The notes beneath the pieces are model-generated. The model did not search any database, was not told the DNA's origin, and was given only the letters and a program-made list of their open reading frames with translations. 7,081 nt of DNA, taken from assembly GCA_041441915.1 (NCBI GenBank), contig JASDRS010000007.1:1-7081 (forward strand), written 5' to 3'. This document shows, piece by piece, positions 1-6,956 of this stretch. The stretch is from UBA10365 sp041441915 (GTDB lineage Bacteria > Pseudomonadota > Alphaproteobacteria > Rhodobacterales > Rhodobacteraceae). Position numbers and translations under genes: made by a program. Numbering within the stretch: the stretch's first letter is position 1; each line of letters begins with the position of its first letter.

Positions 1-122
1 CAATTTCAAGCTAAACCGTGCCGCTGCTCTCGCCGAGTGGCGTCAATTATTGAGTGCATAGATTTAGGCTGTGCCAGCAATCTGATGCGAATTCTAATTA
101 GTTTGGCAGCTGCGTCTGAGAG
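1..122. other. Gene-free stretch downstream of dppF
   Basis: The minus strand after the dppF TAA has stops in the frames I followed and only a 17-codon ATG frame without a ribosome binding site. I see short, weak inverted repeats (TGCCA at 73-77 with TGGCA at 104-108) and no stem followed by a T tract. The operon's terminator is therefore either factor-dependent or beyond the window edge. Confidence 0.5.
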
Positions 123-1094
123 TTACGCCGTGCCGCCACTATTTTCGGGGAAAAAGCAGGCAGCGGAATGCGCTTCGCCTGCAAGGCCAGGCCGCTGTTG
201 GTGGCATTTGTTTTGCACTTTCCAGCAACGCGGTGCGAACGGGCAGCCATCAGGAATTGCCAGTGGAGACGGGATTTCGCCCTCGAGCTTGATCCGCTCT
301 TTCTTTAGGCGCGGGTTGGCTTGCGGCGTCGCTGATAGCAGTGCTTTGGTATAGGGGTGGAACGGCGCGTTAAAGATTGATTCGCGGCTACCCTTTTCGA
401 CGGCGCGTCCCAGATACATTACTATGACCTCGTCCGCTACATGGCGGACAACGCTAAGGTCGTGCGAAATAAACAGGTAGGCCAGTTGAAGGCGTTCTTG
501 CAGATCGACAAGCAAATTAAGCACCGAACTTTGAATGGACAGGTCAAGTGCGGACACCGGCTCATCTAAAACCAAAACCTTGGGATCAAGCATCAATGCG
601 CGGGCGATCGCGATGCGTTGCCGTTGACCGCCCGAGAACATATGCGGGTAGCGTTCAAAGTGTTCAGGGCGCAGGCCGACCAACCCAAGCATTTCTCGGG
701 CTTTGGCCGTGCATTCCACGTTGCTCATGTCGGGGCGGTTGATTTTGAGCGGTTCCTCTAGGATCGTACCAACCCGTTGGCGTGGATTCAGCGAGCCGTA
801 GGGGTCTTGGAAAACGATTTGTACCGACTTCCGCAATGAAGCCCAATTTTGCGGAACAACCAGATTTCCCTCCAATTTCAGCGCGCCTGCTGTTGGCTCT
901 TCAATCATTGTCACGATGCGTGCGAGAGTGGATTTGCCACAGCCGCTTTCGCCCACTACCGCAAGGGTTTTACCGGCGTAGAGTTTGAAATCGACCCCCG
1001 CTACGGCTTTGAGTGTGCGCGCCTTGCGGAACAATCCGCCACTAACATCATAGTGCCGCTCAAGTGCTGTAGCTGTCATCACTGGATCTGTCAC
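123..1094 (-). CDS. dppF: Dipeptide ABC transporter ATPase DppF
   Basis: From the GTG this is a 323-residue cytoplasmic ATPase, the partner of DppD. Its motifs are complete: Walker A GESGCGKS at 48-55, Q-loop Gln96 (VFQDP, followed by YGSLNPR), signature FSGGQRQR at 153-160, Walker B KVLVLDEP at 172-179, D-loop SALD at 181-184 and switch His211 (ISHD). HPYTKALLSATP at 246-257, then IKLEGEIPSP, mark the DppF/OppF-type C-terminus, which also carries four cysteines (284, 290, 297 and 313). The frame stays open 43 codons further upstream inside dppD, but that stretch is basic and unlike the family, while the GTG gives the expected N-terminus (TALERHYDV). It overlaps dppD by 4 bp as GTGA. It is the last gene seen in the operon. 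Confidence 0.95.
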   Translation of the reverse strand: MTDPVMTATALERHYDVSGGLFRKARTLKAVAGVDFKLYAGKTLAVVGESGCGKSTLARIVTMIEEPTAGALKLEGNLVVPQNWASLRKSVQIVFQDPYGSLNPRQRVGTILEEPLKINRPDMSNVECTAKAREMLGLVGLRPEHFERYPHMFSGGQRQRIAIARALMLDPKVLVLDEPVSALDLSIQSSVLNLLVDLQERLQLAYLFISHDLSVVRHVADEVIVMYLGRAVEKGSRESIFNAPFHPYTKALLSATPQANPRLKKERIKLEGEIPSPLAIPDGCPFAPRCWKVQNKCHQQRPGLAGEAHSAACFFPENSGGTA

Positions 1095-2068
1095 GATGTA
1101 GCCCTCGCGCTCATATTTAATGGATAGAAACACCGTGCGTCGTCCACATCGCCGTGCAGCGCTGGGGGGGATTCTGATTTGCACTTGGCATTGGAAAATT
1201 GGCAGCGCGGTGAAAACAGGCATCCTACAGGGCGGTCAAATTGCCCCGGAACTACGCCAGGAATTGTTGGCAATCGGCGTTCTGTTGCCCGCTCTGGCAG
1301 CGCATCTAAAAGTGCGGATGTATAGGGATGATGGGGCGTTTCAAACAGCGGCACGACGGGCTGCTCTTCGATCTTTTGACCCGCATATTGCACGCTGACC
1401 CGCTCGGCGGTTTCCGCCACAACACCCATGTCATGGGTGATCAGCACAAGGCCCATGTCAGTCTCGTCGCGCAAGGAGGCCAACAGATCAAGAATCTGCG
1501 CCTGAATGGTCACATCAAGCGCGGTTGTGGGCTCGTCGGCAATCAACAGCTTGGGTTTGCAGGCAATGGCCATGGCTATCATCACACGCTGGTTCATGCC
1601 GCCAGACATCTGGTGCGGGTATGCCGAAAGCCGTTTTTCAGGGTCGGGGATACCGACCTCTTCAAACAACTCGATGGCGCGGTTTTGCCGTTCGCGCCGC
1701 CCCATGCCAAGCTGCACACGCAGGGCTTCGCGGATTTGCCAGCCCACGGTAAAGCATGGGTTAAGCGACGACATTGGCTCTTGGAAGATCATCGCCATTT
1801 CGTTGCCAATGATTTTGCGCCTTGCTCTGGGTGCTATTGTTAGCAGATCTTGCCCGTCGAATGTTAGCTCGTCGGCGGTCACGGTTGCAGTCCAAGGCAG
1901 CAGGCCCATAAGCGCCAACATGGACACGGATTTACCCGACCCGCTTTCGCCGACAATGGCCAAGATTTCACCGTTGTTAACTTCTAGATCAACGCAGTCT
2001 ACGGCCCGAAATTTTCCCGAGGCGGTGGTGAAATCGACGCTGAGATTTCTGATGCGTAATAGGGTCAT
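1091..2068 (-). CDS. dppD: Dipeptide ABC transporter ATPase DppD
   Basis: This 325-residue cytoplasmic ATPase powers transport together with DppF. Its ABC motifs are complete: Walker A GESGSGKS at 40-47, Q-loop Gln96 (IFQEP), signature SGGMNQR at 155-161, Walker B LLIADEP at 174-180, D-loop ALD at 183-185 and switch His212 (ITHD). The C-terminal peptide-transporter extension begins around HHPYT (246-250) and carries four cysteines (283, 289, 296 and 313). Related Opp/Dpp ATPases have been reported to hold an iron-sulfur cluster at this motif. GGAG lies 7 nt before the ATG, and three bases separate the dppC stop from this start. A run of seven C in the coding strand (codons 300-302) falls between the third and fourth cysteines. 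The stop overlaps the dppF start as GTGA. Confidence 0.95.
   Translation of the reverse strand: MTLLRIRNLSVDFTTASGKFRAVDCVDLEVNNGEILAIVGESGSGKSVSMLALMGLLPWTATVTADELTFDGQDLLTIAPRARRKIIGNEMAMIFQEPMSSLNPCFTVGWQIREALRVQLGMGRRERQNRAIELFEEVGIPDPEKRLSAYPHQMSGGMNQRVMIAMAIACKPKLLIADEPTTALDVTIQAQILDLLASLRDETDMGLVLITHDMGVVAETAERVSVQYAGQKIEEQPVVPLFETPHHPYTSALLDALPERATERRLPTIPGVVPGQFDRPVGCLFSPRCQFSNAKCKSESPPALHGDVDDARCFYPLNMSARATS
1102..1106 (-). promoter_or_regulatory. Shine-Dalgarno site that sets the GTG start of dppF
   Basis: GAGGG lies 7 nt before a GTG whose last two bases are shared with the dppD stop (GTGA). This supports the GTG over the frame's earlier in-frame ATG at 1223 and the ATG five codons downstream. 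Confidence 0.6.
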
Positions 2069-2071
2069 CGT

Positions 2072-2971
2072 TTAGCTCCGCTTCAGTTTCGGATCAAGTG
2101 CATCGCGCAGGCCGTCGCCCATCAGGTTGATTGCCAGCACGGTCACAAGAATTGCGATGCCTGGGAATGTGACAACCCACCATGCGCGCAAGATAAACTC
2201 GCGGGCTTCTGCAAGCATTGTGCCCCATTCAGGAGTTGGCGGTTGCGCGCCCATCCCTAGGAACCCAAGGGCCGCGGCGTCTAAGATTGCTGTGGAGAAC
2301 GACAAAGCCGCTTGTACGATAATGGGTGCCAAGCAGTTGGGCAGTACGGTTACGAACATCATGCGCACGACACCAGATCCCGCCACGCGGGCAGAGGTTA
2401 CGTAGTCTTTTTGGCGTTCCGACATTACGCTCGCACGGGTCAGGCGCACGTAATGTGGTTGTAAAACAATCGCGATGGCAATCATCGCATTGGTCAGTGA
2501 CGGCCCAAGGATCGCGACCAGCACAAGGGCCAGTAGTAAGGATGGGAACGCCAGTACGATGTCCATAATGCGCATGATGATGCTGTCAAGCCACTTGGGC
2601 GCAAAGCCTGCGATCAGTCCGATGATGATGCCGCCCGTGGCCGCAATGCTGACGACGACCACGCCAACAAAGAACGAATAACGCGCACCGACAATTAAGC
2701 GTGAGAGCATGTCACGTCCTAGCGGATCAGTACCAAGAATGTGGGTCCAGGATCCACCTTCTTGCCAGACAGGTGGTTGCAAAGTCACGTCGCGGTACTG
2801 TGCCGTTGCATCATGTGGTGCAACCCACGGGCCGAAAAAGGCGAGAAATGCAAAGATCGCAAAAATCCACAAGCCGATGACAGCACCACGGTTTTCACGA
2901 AAATAGAACCAGAATTCGCTAAGGCGACCGGGGCGTGCGTGCAGGTCGGGAGTTTGATCAATATCGGTCAT
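2072..2971 (-). CDS. dppC: Dipeptide ABC transporter permease DppC
   Basis: This 299-residue inner-membrane protein is the second channel subunit and pairs with DppB. It has an OppC-type N-terminal segment (FWFYFRENRGAVIGL near 20-34, first membrane helix about 30-50), the conserved GTDPLGRD motif at 80-87, and then the transport domain with helices near 100-124, 135-156, 214-238 and 266-286. The EAA loop lies around 182-214 (KDYVTSARVAG through LPNCLAP). ALGFLGMGAQPPTPEWG at 234-250 and the C-terminal MGDGLRDALDPKL block are diagnostic of DppC. An AGGA box inside the end of dppB lies 9 nt before the ATG, and only one base separates the dppB stop from this start. The length is normal for the family. 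Confidence 0.96.
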   Translation of the reverse strand: MTDIDQTPDLHARPGRLSEFWFYFRENRGAVIGLWIFAIFAFLAFFGPWVAPHDATAQYRDVTLQPPVWQEGGSWTHILGTDPLGRDMLSRLIVGARYSFFVGVVVVSIAATGGIIIGLIAGFAPKWLDSIIMRIMDIVLAFPSLLLALVLVAILGPSLTNAMIAIAIVLQPHYVRLTRASVMSERQKDYVTSARVAGSGVVRMMFVTVLPNCLAPIIVQAALSFSTAILDAAALGFLGMGAQPPTPEWGTMLAEAREFILRAWWVVTFPGIAILVTVLAINLMGDGLRDALDPKLKRS

Positions 2972-2972
2972 G

Positions 2973-3980
2973 CTAGCGCTTCCTGATCTTGGGATTGATC
3001 ACGCCGTAAAGCATATCAACAGTAAGGTTCACGATCATCACCATCACGGCAATCAACAGCAGCCCACCTTGTACAACAGGGTAATCGCGGCGGAAAATAC
3101 TATCGACCATCCACTTGCCGATACCAGGCCAACTAAAGATGGTTTCCGTCAGGATCGCTCCTGCAAGCAATGTGCCGACGGACAGGCCGATCACGGTGAT
3201 GACTGGGATGAGGGCGTTACGTAGCGCGTGAACCCCGTTAATCCGGCTTGGAGACATACCTTTGGCGCGGGCCGTACGGATATAATCTTCCCCTAGCACC
3301 TCGAGCATCGCTGACCGTGTCTGGCGCGCAATGACGGCCAACGGGATGGTGCCCAGCACGATTGTAGGCAGGATTAGATGGCGCACCGCCGACAAGAACG
3401 CACCCTTTTGTCCCGAAGTAATACTGTCGATCAGCATGAAGCCTGTGGGGTTGGGGAAGTAATAGATCAGGTTAATGCGGCCCGAAACAGGCGTCCATTG
3501 CAAGTTGCCAGAGAATACGATGATCAACAAAAGCGCCCACCAGAAGATGGGCATTGAGTAACCGATCAGTGCTGTTGACATTAACGCGCGGTCCGCGAAT
3601 TTACCGCGGTTCACCGCTGCGACAACCCCCGCAGGCAAGCCAAGGACGACGGCAAAAATCATCGCACAGATCGAGAGTTCTAGCGTTGCGGGGAATAGTG
3701 CGAAGAACTCGTCCCATACGGGCCGCTTGGTCACAAATGAATTGCCAAGATCGCCCTGCAGTACCCCTGCCAGGTAGTCCCAAAACTGGACGTATATCGG
3801 GCGGTCATAGCCAAATTGCGCGGCTAATTCGGCATATCGCTCGTCCGAGATACCACGCTCGCCAGCCATGACCTGAATAGGATCACCGGGCAGGGCTCGG
3901 ATGAAGCTGAACGAGATTAATGTGACACCGATAAACGTTGGGATGAATGTCAGCAGGCGGCCTAATGCATAATTTAGCAT
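2973..3980 (-). CDS. dppB: Dipeptide ABC transporter permease DppB
   Basis: This 335-residue inner-membrane protein forms half of the dipeptide channel. It has the usual DppB/OppB layout of about six membrane segments (roughly 9-28, 100-122, 135-157, 200-220, 255-280 and 305-326). The N-terminal LPGDP motif is at 30-34 and a MAGERGIS block follows at 38-45. The EAA loop that docks on the ATPases covers about 227-260 (EVLGEDYIRTARAKG through LRNALIPV). Blocks such as GYSMPIFWWAL, GTIPLAVIARQTRS and AGAILTETIFSWPG match E. coli DppB almost word for word. Its ATG lies inside the end of the M24 gene (7-bp overlap), and the preceding Shine-Dalgarno is weak, so translation probably depends on coupling. 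It ends with TAG one base before dppC. Confidence 0.96.
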   Translation of the reverse strand: MLNYALGRLLTFIPTFIGVTLISFSFIRALPGDPIQVMAGERGISDERYAELAAQFGYDRPIYVQFWDYLAGVLQGDLGNSFVTKRPVWDEFFALFPATLELSICAMIFAVVLGLPAGVVAAVNRGKFADRALMSTALIGYSMPIFWWALLLIIVFSGNLQWTPVSGRINLIYYFPNPTGFMLIDSITSGQKGAFLSAVRHLILPTIVLGTIPLAVIARQTRSAMLEVLGEDYIRTARAKGMSPSRINGVHALRNALIPVITVIGLSVGTLLAGAILTETIFSWPGIGKWMVDSIFRRDYPVVQGGLLLIAVMVMIVNLTVDMLYGVINPKIRKR

Positions 3981-5083
3981 GGAATTACCATCAGCTGTTT
4001 GGGGAAGTGGGTCAGTGTTTCGTACCCACCCTCGGTGATCAGCACATCGTCTTCGATCCGCACACCGAAATTCCCGATCTCGTAAAGGCCCGGCTCATTG
4101 GTATAAACGGTGCCCGCAGGCAGCGGCATGTGATTGCCCCGCACAATATAGGGGGCTTCATGTACGTCGCGACCCAAACCATGACCGGTCTTGGTGCGGA
4201 TGCGGGTGGCGTAAGGTGAACATTCCAGCACGGATGTGACAACATCATCAATGTCATGCGCGGTAACGCCTGCACGGGTGACATCTAATCCAGCCATATT
4301 CGCGGCCAACACGGTTTCATAAACCGCGCGGCCCTCTTCACTGACATGATCCAGAAAAACAGTGCGTGTGATATCAGCGGCAAAGCCGTTTTTGCGCGCG
4401 CCAAAGTCAATTAACAGGGCATCACCCGCTTTGACCATATAGTCGTGACGCGCGTGCGCATGGGGCATGGCCGAGTTATCTCCAGCGGCCACAATTGGCG
4501 CAAACGACAGACCATCCGCGCCTTCATCAAACAGGCATTTGATCAGCGTTTGCTCAATCTCTGTCTCAGACTGGCCCAATTCAATACTGTCCAATGTGCG
4601 ATGCAGCGCACGCTCTGAAATATCAATCGCGGCTTGCATAGCGGCGATATCCGCTTTGGTCTTGATCATGCGAAGACCCGAAATTTCAAGTTCCGCGTCA
4701 GTGATTTTCAAAGTAGGTTGGGCCGCGAGTAAGGCGTGATGCACAAAAACGCGCATGACTTGCCCCTCAACGGCCAGGGATAAAATATCCAGATGGGCCA
4801 TCAGCTGCGAAAAGGCGTCAGCGTACCCAGTTTGATCGCGCCAATCAAAAATCGCGCCCTCAAACCCGACAAGATTCCAGCTTCCAAGTTCAAGATTAGG
4901 GACCAAAGCAGCAGCAGGCTTATCCGCAGGGATCACAATAAGAAAGGGGCGTTCGTGGCTCATGAAGCTGTGTTCAATGGCGCGCGCAAAATTGGGGCCA
5001 GGAACTAGGGCTACGGCATCCACGTTCAGATTTGCAGCAACGCGGGCATAGTCAGACAGGCGGTCGGGTAAAGATCTTGGCAC
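3974..5083 (-). CDS. M24-family metallopeptidase, Xaa-Pro aminopeptidase/dipeptidase type
   Basis: With the GTG start this is a 369-residue cytoplasmic enzyme without a signal peptide, close to the length of short prolidases such as lactobacillar PepQ. Residues 1 to about 130 look like a creatinase-type N-terminal domain. The rest is the pita-bread catalytic domain with all five expected metal ligands: Asp226 (LLIDFG), Asp237 (AADITR), His301 (TGHGLG), Glu330 (TNEPG) and Glu344 (VRIED). His208 (AMPHAHAR) and His308 (DVHEAPY) match the catalytic-site histidines. Family members remove an N-terminal residue before proline, or split Xaa-Pro dipeptides, using two metal ions. An open frame runs 46 codons further upstream, but it overlaps the dppA tail and crosses the hairpin, so it is rejected. 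The gene overlaps the dppB start by 7 bp, so uptake and hydrolysis are coupled. Exact specificity (PepP-like or PepQ-like) cannot be read, and a related creatinase-type activity is not excluded. Confidence 0.9.
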   Translation of the reverse strand: MPRSLPDRLSDYARVAANLNVDAVALVPGPNFARAIEHSFMSHERPFLIVIPADKPAAALVPNLELGSWNLVGFEGAIFDWRDQTGYADAFSQLMAHLDILSLAVEGQVMRVFVHHALLAAQPTLKITDAELEISGLRMIKTKADIAAMQAAIDISERALHRTLDSIELGQSETEIEQTLIKCLFDEGADGLSFAPIVAAGDNSAMPHAHARHDYMVKAGDALLIDFGARKNGFAADITRTVFLDHVSEEGRAVYETVLAANMAGLDVTRAGVTAHDIDDVVTSVLECSPYATRIRTKTGHGLGRDVHEAPYIVRGNHMPLPAGTVYTNEPGLYEIGNFGVRIEDDVLITEGGYETLTHFPKQLMVIPC

Positions 5084-5093
5084 TTGCAGTGTG

Positions 5094-5100
5094 CTCCCTT
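5094..5100 (-). promoter_or_regulatory. Shine-Dalgarno site that sets the GTG start of the M24 peptidase
   Basis: AAGGGAG lies 10 nt before the GTG at 5083-5081, just after the hairpin. It is the main reason for preferring this GTG over the in-frame ATG codons inside the dppA tail or a later internal ATG. Confidence 0.6.
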
Positions 5101-5119
5101 GGTGGTCGTAAAGCAGGTT

Positions 5120-5140
5120 GGGGCGGCGCGGCGCCGCCCC
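5120..5140 (-). promoter_or_regulatory. Perfect GC-rich hairpin between dppA and the peptidase gene
   Basis: The dppA stop is followed after 16 nt by a perfect 9-bp stem, GGGGCGGCG and CGCCGCCCC, with a 3-nt loop. No U tract follows (the next bases are AACCTGC), so it is not a standard intrinsic terminator. Binding-protein transport operons often carry such a structure after the binding-protein gene, where it protects the upstream message from 3' exonucleases or partly stops transcription. That role is inferred here. The chosen GTG start of the next gene leaves the hairpin in untranslated RNA. Confidence 0.75.
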
Positions 5141-5156
5141 TTGATGATCTATCCGC

Positions 5157-6746
5157 TTATTGCGAAATGCCAACTTGGTTAAAGATGTGGCCACCCAATG
5201 GGTGAACAACATAGCCTTCAACTTCTGGACGCATGGTCATGTAGACAACCGAGTGTGCGATGGTGGCCCAAGGCGCTTGGTCCTTGAAGATCGCCTGTGC
5301 TTTTTTATACAGCGCCGAACGCTCTGCTTGTGTTGGCAGAACTTTAGCTTGCTGGATCAGAGCGTCGAACTCTTCGTTGCACCACTGTGCGCGGTTGGAT
5401 CTTTCAAGACCGTCACAACCCAGCAGAACTGCGAGGAAGTTATCGGGATCACCGTTGTCACCAGTCCAACCCAGTAGAACCGCACCGTCGCGATTAAGCG
5501 CTTTGGATCTGTCAAGATACTCGCCCCACTCGTAGGACACGATTTCAACCGTGACGCCGACCTTCGAGAAGTCCTCTTGCATTAACTCGGCCATGCGGCG
5601 TGCATTCGGGTTGTACGGGCGCTGAACAGGCATGGCCCAGATTTTCATGGTCAGGTCTGTGACGCCTTCAGCCTCAAGCGCGGCTTTGGCTGCTTCTGGA
5701 TCATAAGCGTCGTCAACTGTGTCTTCGCTGTAAGACCACATCGTTGGTGGGATCGGGTTCTTGGCAATTTCGCCAGAGCCTTGGAATACCACGTCGATGA
5801 TGGCTTGCTTGTCGATCGCCATGTTCAATGCTTTACGTACGTTGGCGTTATCGTAGGGTGCGACCTGCGTGTTATAGGCAAGGTAGCCAACGTTCAGGCC
5901 TTCTTGCTCCATCACAATAATGTCTTCAGCGTCTTTCATTGCCGATACATCCGCAGGGTTTGGGTAAGCCATCACGTGGCATTCGCCCGCTTGGACTTTC
6001 TGGTACCGCACGGAAGCATCTGGTGTGATCGCAAAGATCAGGCTTTCGACTTTTGCCTTATCGCCCCAATATGCGTCGTTGCGCAGATAGCGTATGACGG
6101 CATCTTTTTGGTAGGCTTGGAACGTGAACGGGCCTGTGCCGATTGGTGCTTGGTTGACCATTTCAGGTGTACCAGCGTCCATCATTGCGTCCGCGTATTC
6201 TTTAGACACGATTGACGCAAAGTCCATCGCCATATTGGCAATGATCGGTGCTTCTGGGCGGGTCAGATTGAACACAACAGTATAATCGCCAACTTTTTCA
6301 ATGCTCTCGATCAAGTCAGGCATCGACATGCCGCCGAAGTATTCCCATGTGCCGCCGGATACCTCAAAATAGGGGTTTTCAGGGTTGCCCTGACGGTCAA
6401 AGCTAAAGATCACGTCGTCAGCATTAAAATCACGTGTTGGGGTGAAATCAGCATTCGCGTGGAACGAAACGCCCTGACGCAAGCTGAACGTAACTGTTTT
6501 GCCATCCTTGGACACGTTCCAGCTTTCTGCCAGACCAGGGATAGTTTCGGTCGTCCCAACCTTGAATTCTGTCAACCGGTTGTAGAGCGGGTGGCTTGAT
6601 GCATCGAATGTGGTGCCAGCCGTAAACAGAGCTGGGTCAAAGCCTTCTGGCGAGCCCTCGGAGCAATACACCAGCGACTGCGCCTGTGCTGCAACGCCGA
6701 GCGTGCTAAGCAGCAAGCCAGTTGTCAAGATTTTTTTGATAGACAT
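5157..6746 (-). CDS. dppA: Periplasmic dipeptide-binding protein DppA (SBP family 5)
   Basis: This 529-residue protein is the periplasmic receptor that captures dipeptides and passes them to the DppBC permease. Residues 1-22 form a Sec signal peptide: a basic start (SIKK), a hydrophobic core, and an AQA cleavage site before QSLVYCSEGSPEG, which aligns with the mature start of E. coli DppA. Further DppA-like blocks are DVIFSFDRQ near 112, MDFASIVSKEYADAMM near 174, YPNPADV near 261, MPVQRPYNPNARR at 372-384 and GWTGDNGDPDNF at 426-437. Arg376 and Asp430 (about 354 and 408 in mature numbering) correspond to the residues that, as I recall, bind the carboxylate and amino ends of the dipeptide in E. 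coli. Cys28, 256, 444 and 456 match positions of its disulfide cysteines. No lipobox is visible, so the protein should be soluble and periplasmic. The ATG has an AAGGAG box 9 nt upstream. It is the first gene of the operon. Confidence 0.96.
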   Translation of the reverse strand: MSIKKILTTGLLLSTLGVAAQAQSLVYCSEGSPEGFDPALFTAGTTFDASSHPLYNRLTEFKVGTTETIPGLAESWNVSKDGKTVTFSLRQGVSFHANADFTPTRDFNADDVIFSFDRQGNPENPYFEVSGGTWEYFGGMSMPDLIESIEKVGDYTVVFNLTRPEAPIIANMAMDFASIVSKEYADAMMDAGTPEMVNQAPIGTGPFTFQAYQKDAVIRYLRNDAYWGDKAKVESLIFAITPDASVRYQKVQAGECHVMAYPNPADVSAMKDAEDIIVMEQEGLNVGYLAYNTQVAPYDNANVRKALNMAIDKQAIIDVVFQGSGEIAKNPIPPTMWSYSEDTVDDAYDPEAAKAALEAEGVTDLTMKIWAMPVQRPYNPNARRMAELMQEDFSKVGVTVEIVSYEWGEYLDRSKALNRDGAVLLGWTGDNGDPDNFLAVLLGCDGLERSNRAQWCNEEFDALIQQAKVLPTQAERSALYKKAQAIFKDQAPWATIAHSVVYMTMRPEVEGYVVHPLGGHIFNQVGISQ

Positions 6747-6755
6747 TTCTTTTCT

Positions 6756-6761
6756 CTCCTT
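6756..6761 (-). promoter_or_regulatory. Shine-Dalgarno site of dppA
   Basis: AAGGAG lies 9 nt before the dppA ATG. It is the best ribosome binding site in the window, which fits a binding protein needed in excess over its permease. Confidence 0.8.
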
Positions 6762-6916
6762 GTGGACGTTTCGTTATTCTTCAGTAGCTTTGTAGCAGCC
6801 ACTAAAAGTGATGAATTTTACCGCCGTAGTGGTAACATCTCGCGTAGCGTTTCGGTTTGCGTTTTCTTGATGGGTTCGATTTCACTGGATTTGTCATACT
6901 GCATCCGGTCAACAAA

Positions 6917-6944
6917 AAATTAACGGTGCGGTCGTTAATGTCAA
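6917..6944 (-). promoter_or_regulatory. dppA: Candidate sigma-70-type promoter for the dpp operon
   Basis: A perfect -35 hexamer TTGACA (6944-6939) is followed, after 16 nt, by a weak -10 candidate TAATTT (6922-6917). Start of transcription would fall near 6910, giving a leader of roughly 160 nt before dppA. The -10 matches the consensus poorly, so the site may need an activator or may not be the real promoter. I found no better pair closer to dppA. Confidence 0.35.
6919..6939. promoter_or_regulatory. Operator-like dyad between the -35 and -10 elements
   Basis: ATTAACG and CGTTAAT form a perfect 7-bp inverted repeat around a 7-bp centre, 21 bp in total. It fills the spacer of the candidate promoter and touches both hexamers. 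Such placement fits a dimeric regulator that blocks polymerase. The regulator family cannot be named from the site. Confidence 0.4.
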
Positions 6945-6956
6945 ACAAATAATCTA

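Noticed and set aside
37..354. Plus-strand open frame entering from the left edge
   Set aside because: Most of it is the antisense shadow of dppF, it shows no recognisable protein features, and no ribosome binding site precedes it.
1095..1223. 43-codon upstream extension of dppF starting at ATG 1223
   Set aside because: The stretch lies wholly inside dppD and does not resemble a DppF N-terminus. The GTG that overlaps the dppD stop has GAGGG at proper spacing.
1328..2075. Long plus-strand open frames of 171 and 189 codons
   Set aside because: They lie opposite dppD, whose motifs are complete. Their translations look like reversed ATPase sequence and low-complexity stretches, with no family features.
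5120..5140. The hairpin after dppA as a rho-independent terminator
   Set aside because: No T tract follows the stem on either strand, and the downstream genes have no evident promoter of their own, so transcription must pass through at least in part.
5084..5221. 46-codon upstream extension of the M24 peptidase frame starting at ATG 5221
   Set aside because: It overlaps the dppA coding end in another frame, reads through the GC hairpin, and gives an N-terminus unlike creatinase-type domains. The GTG at 5083 has a good Shine-Dalgarno.
5781..6215. Plus-strand open frame of 144 codons opposite dppA
   Set aside because: It is antisense to a well-conserved DppA region and has no supporting start site or recognisable domain.
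6731..6737. Run of seven A in the coding strand of the dppA signal peptide
   Set aside because: It is simply two Lys codons followed by ATC. A-rich early codons are common, and nothing suggests slippage.
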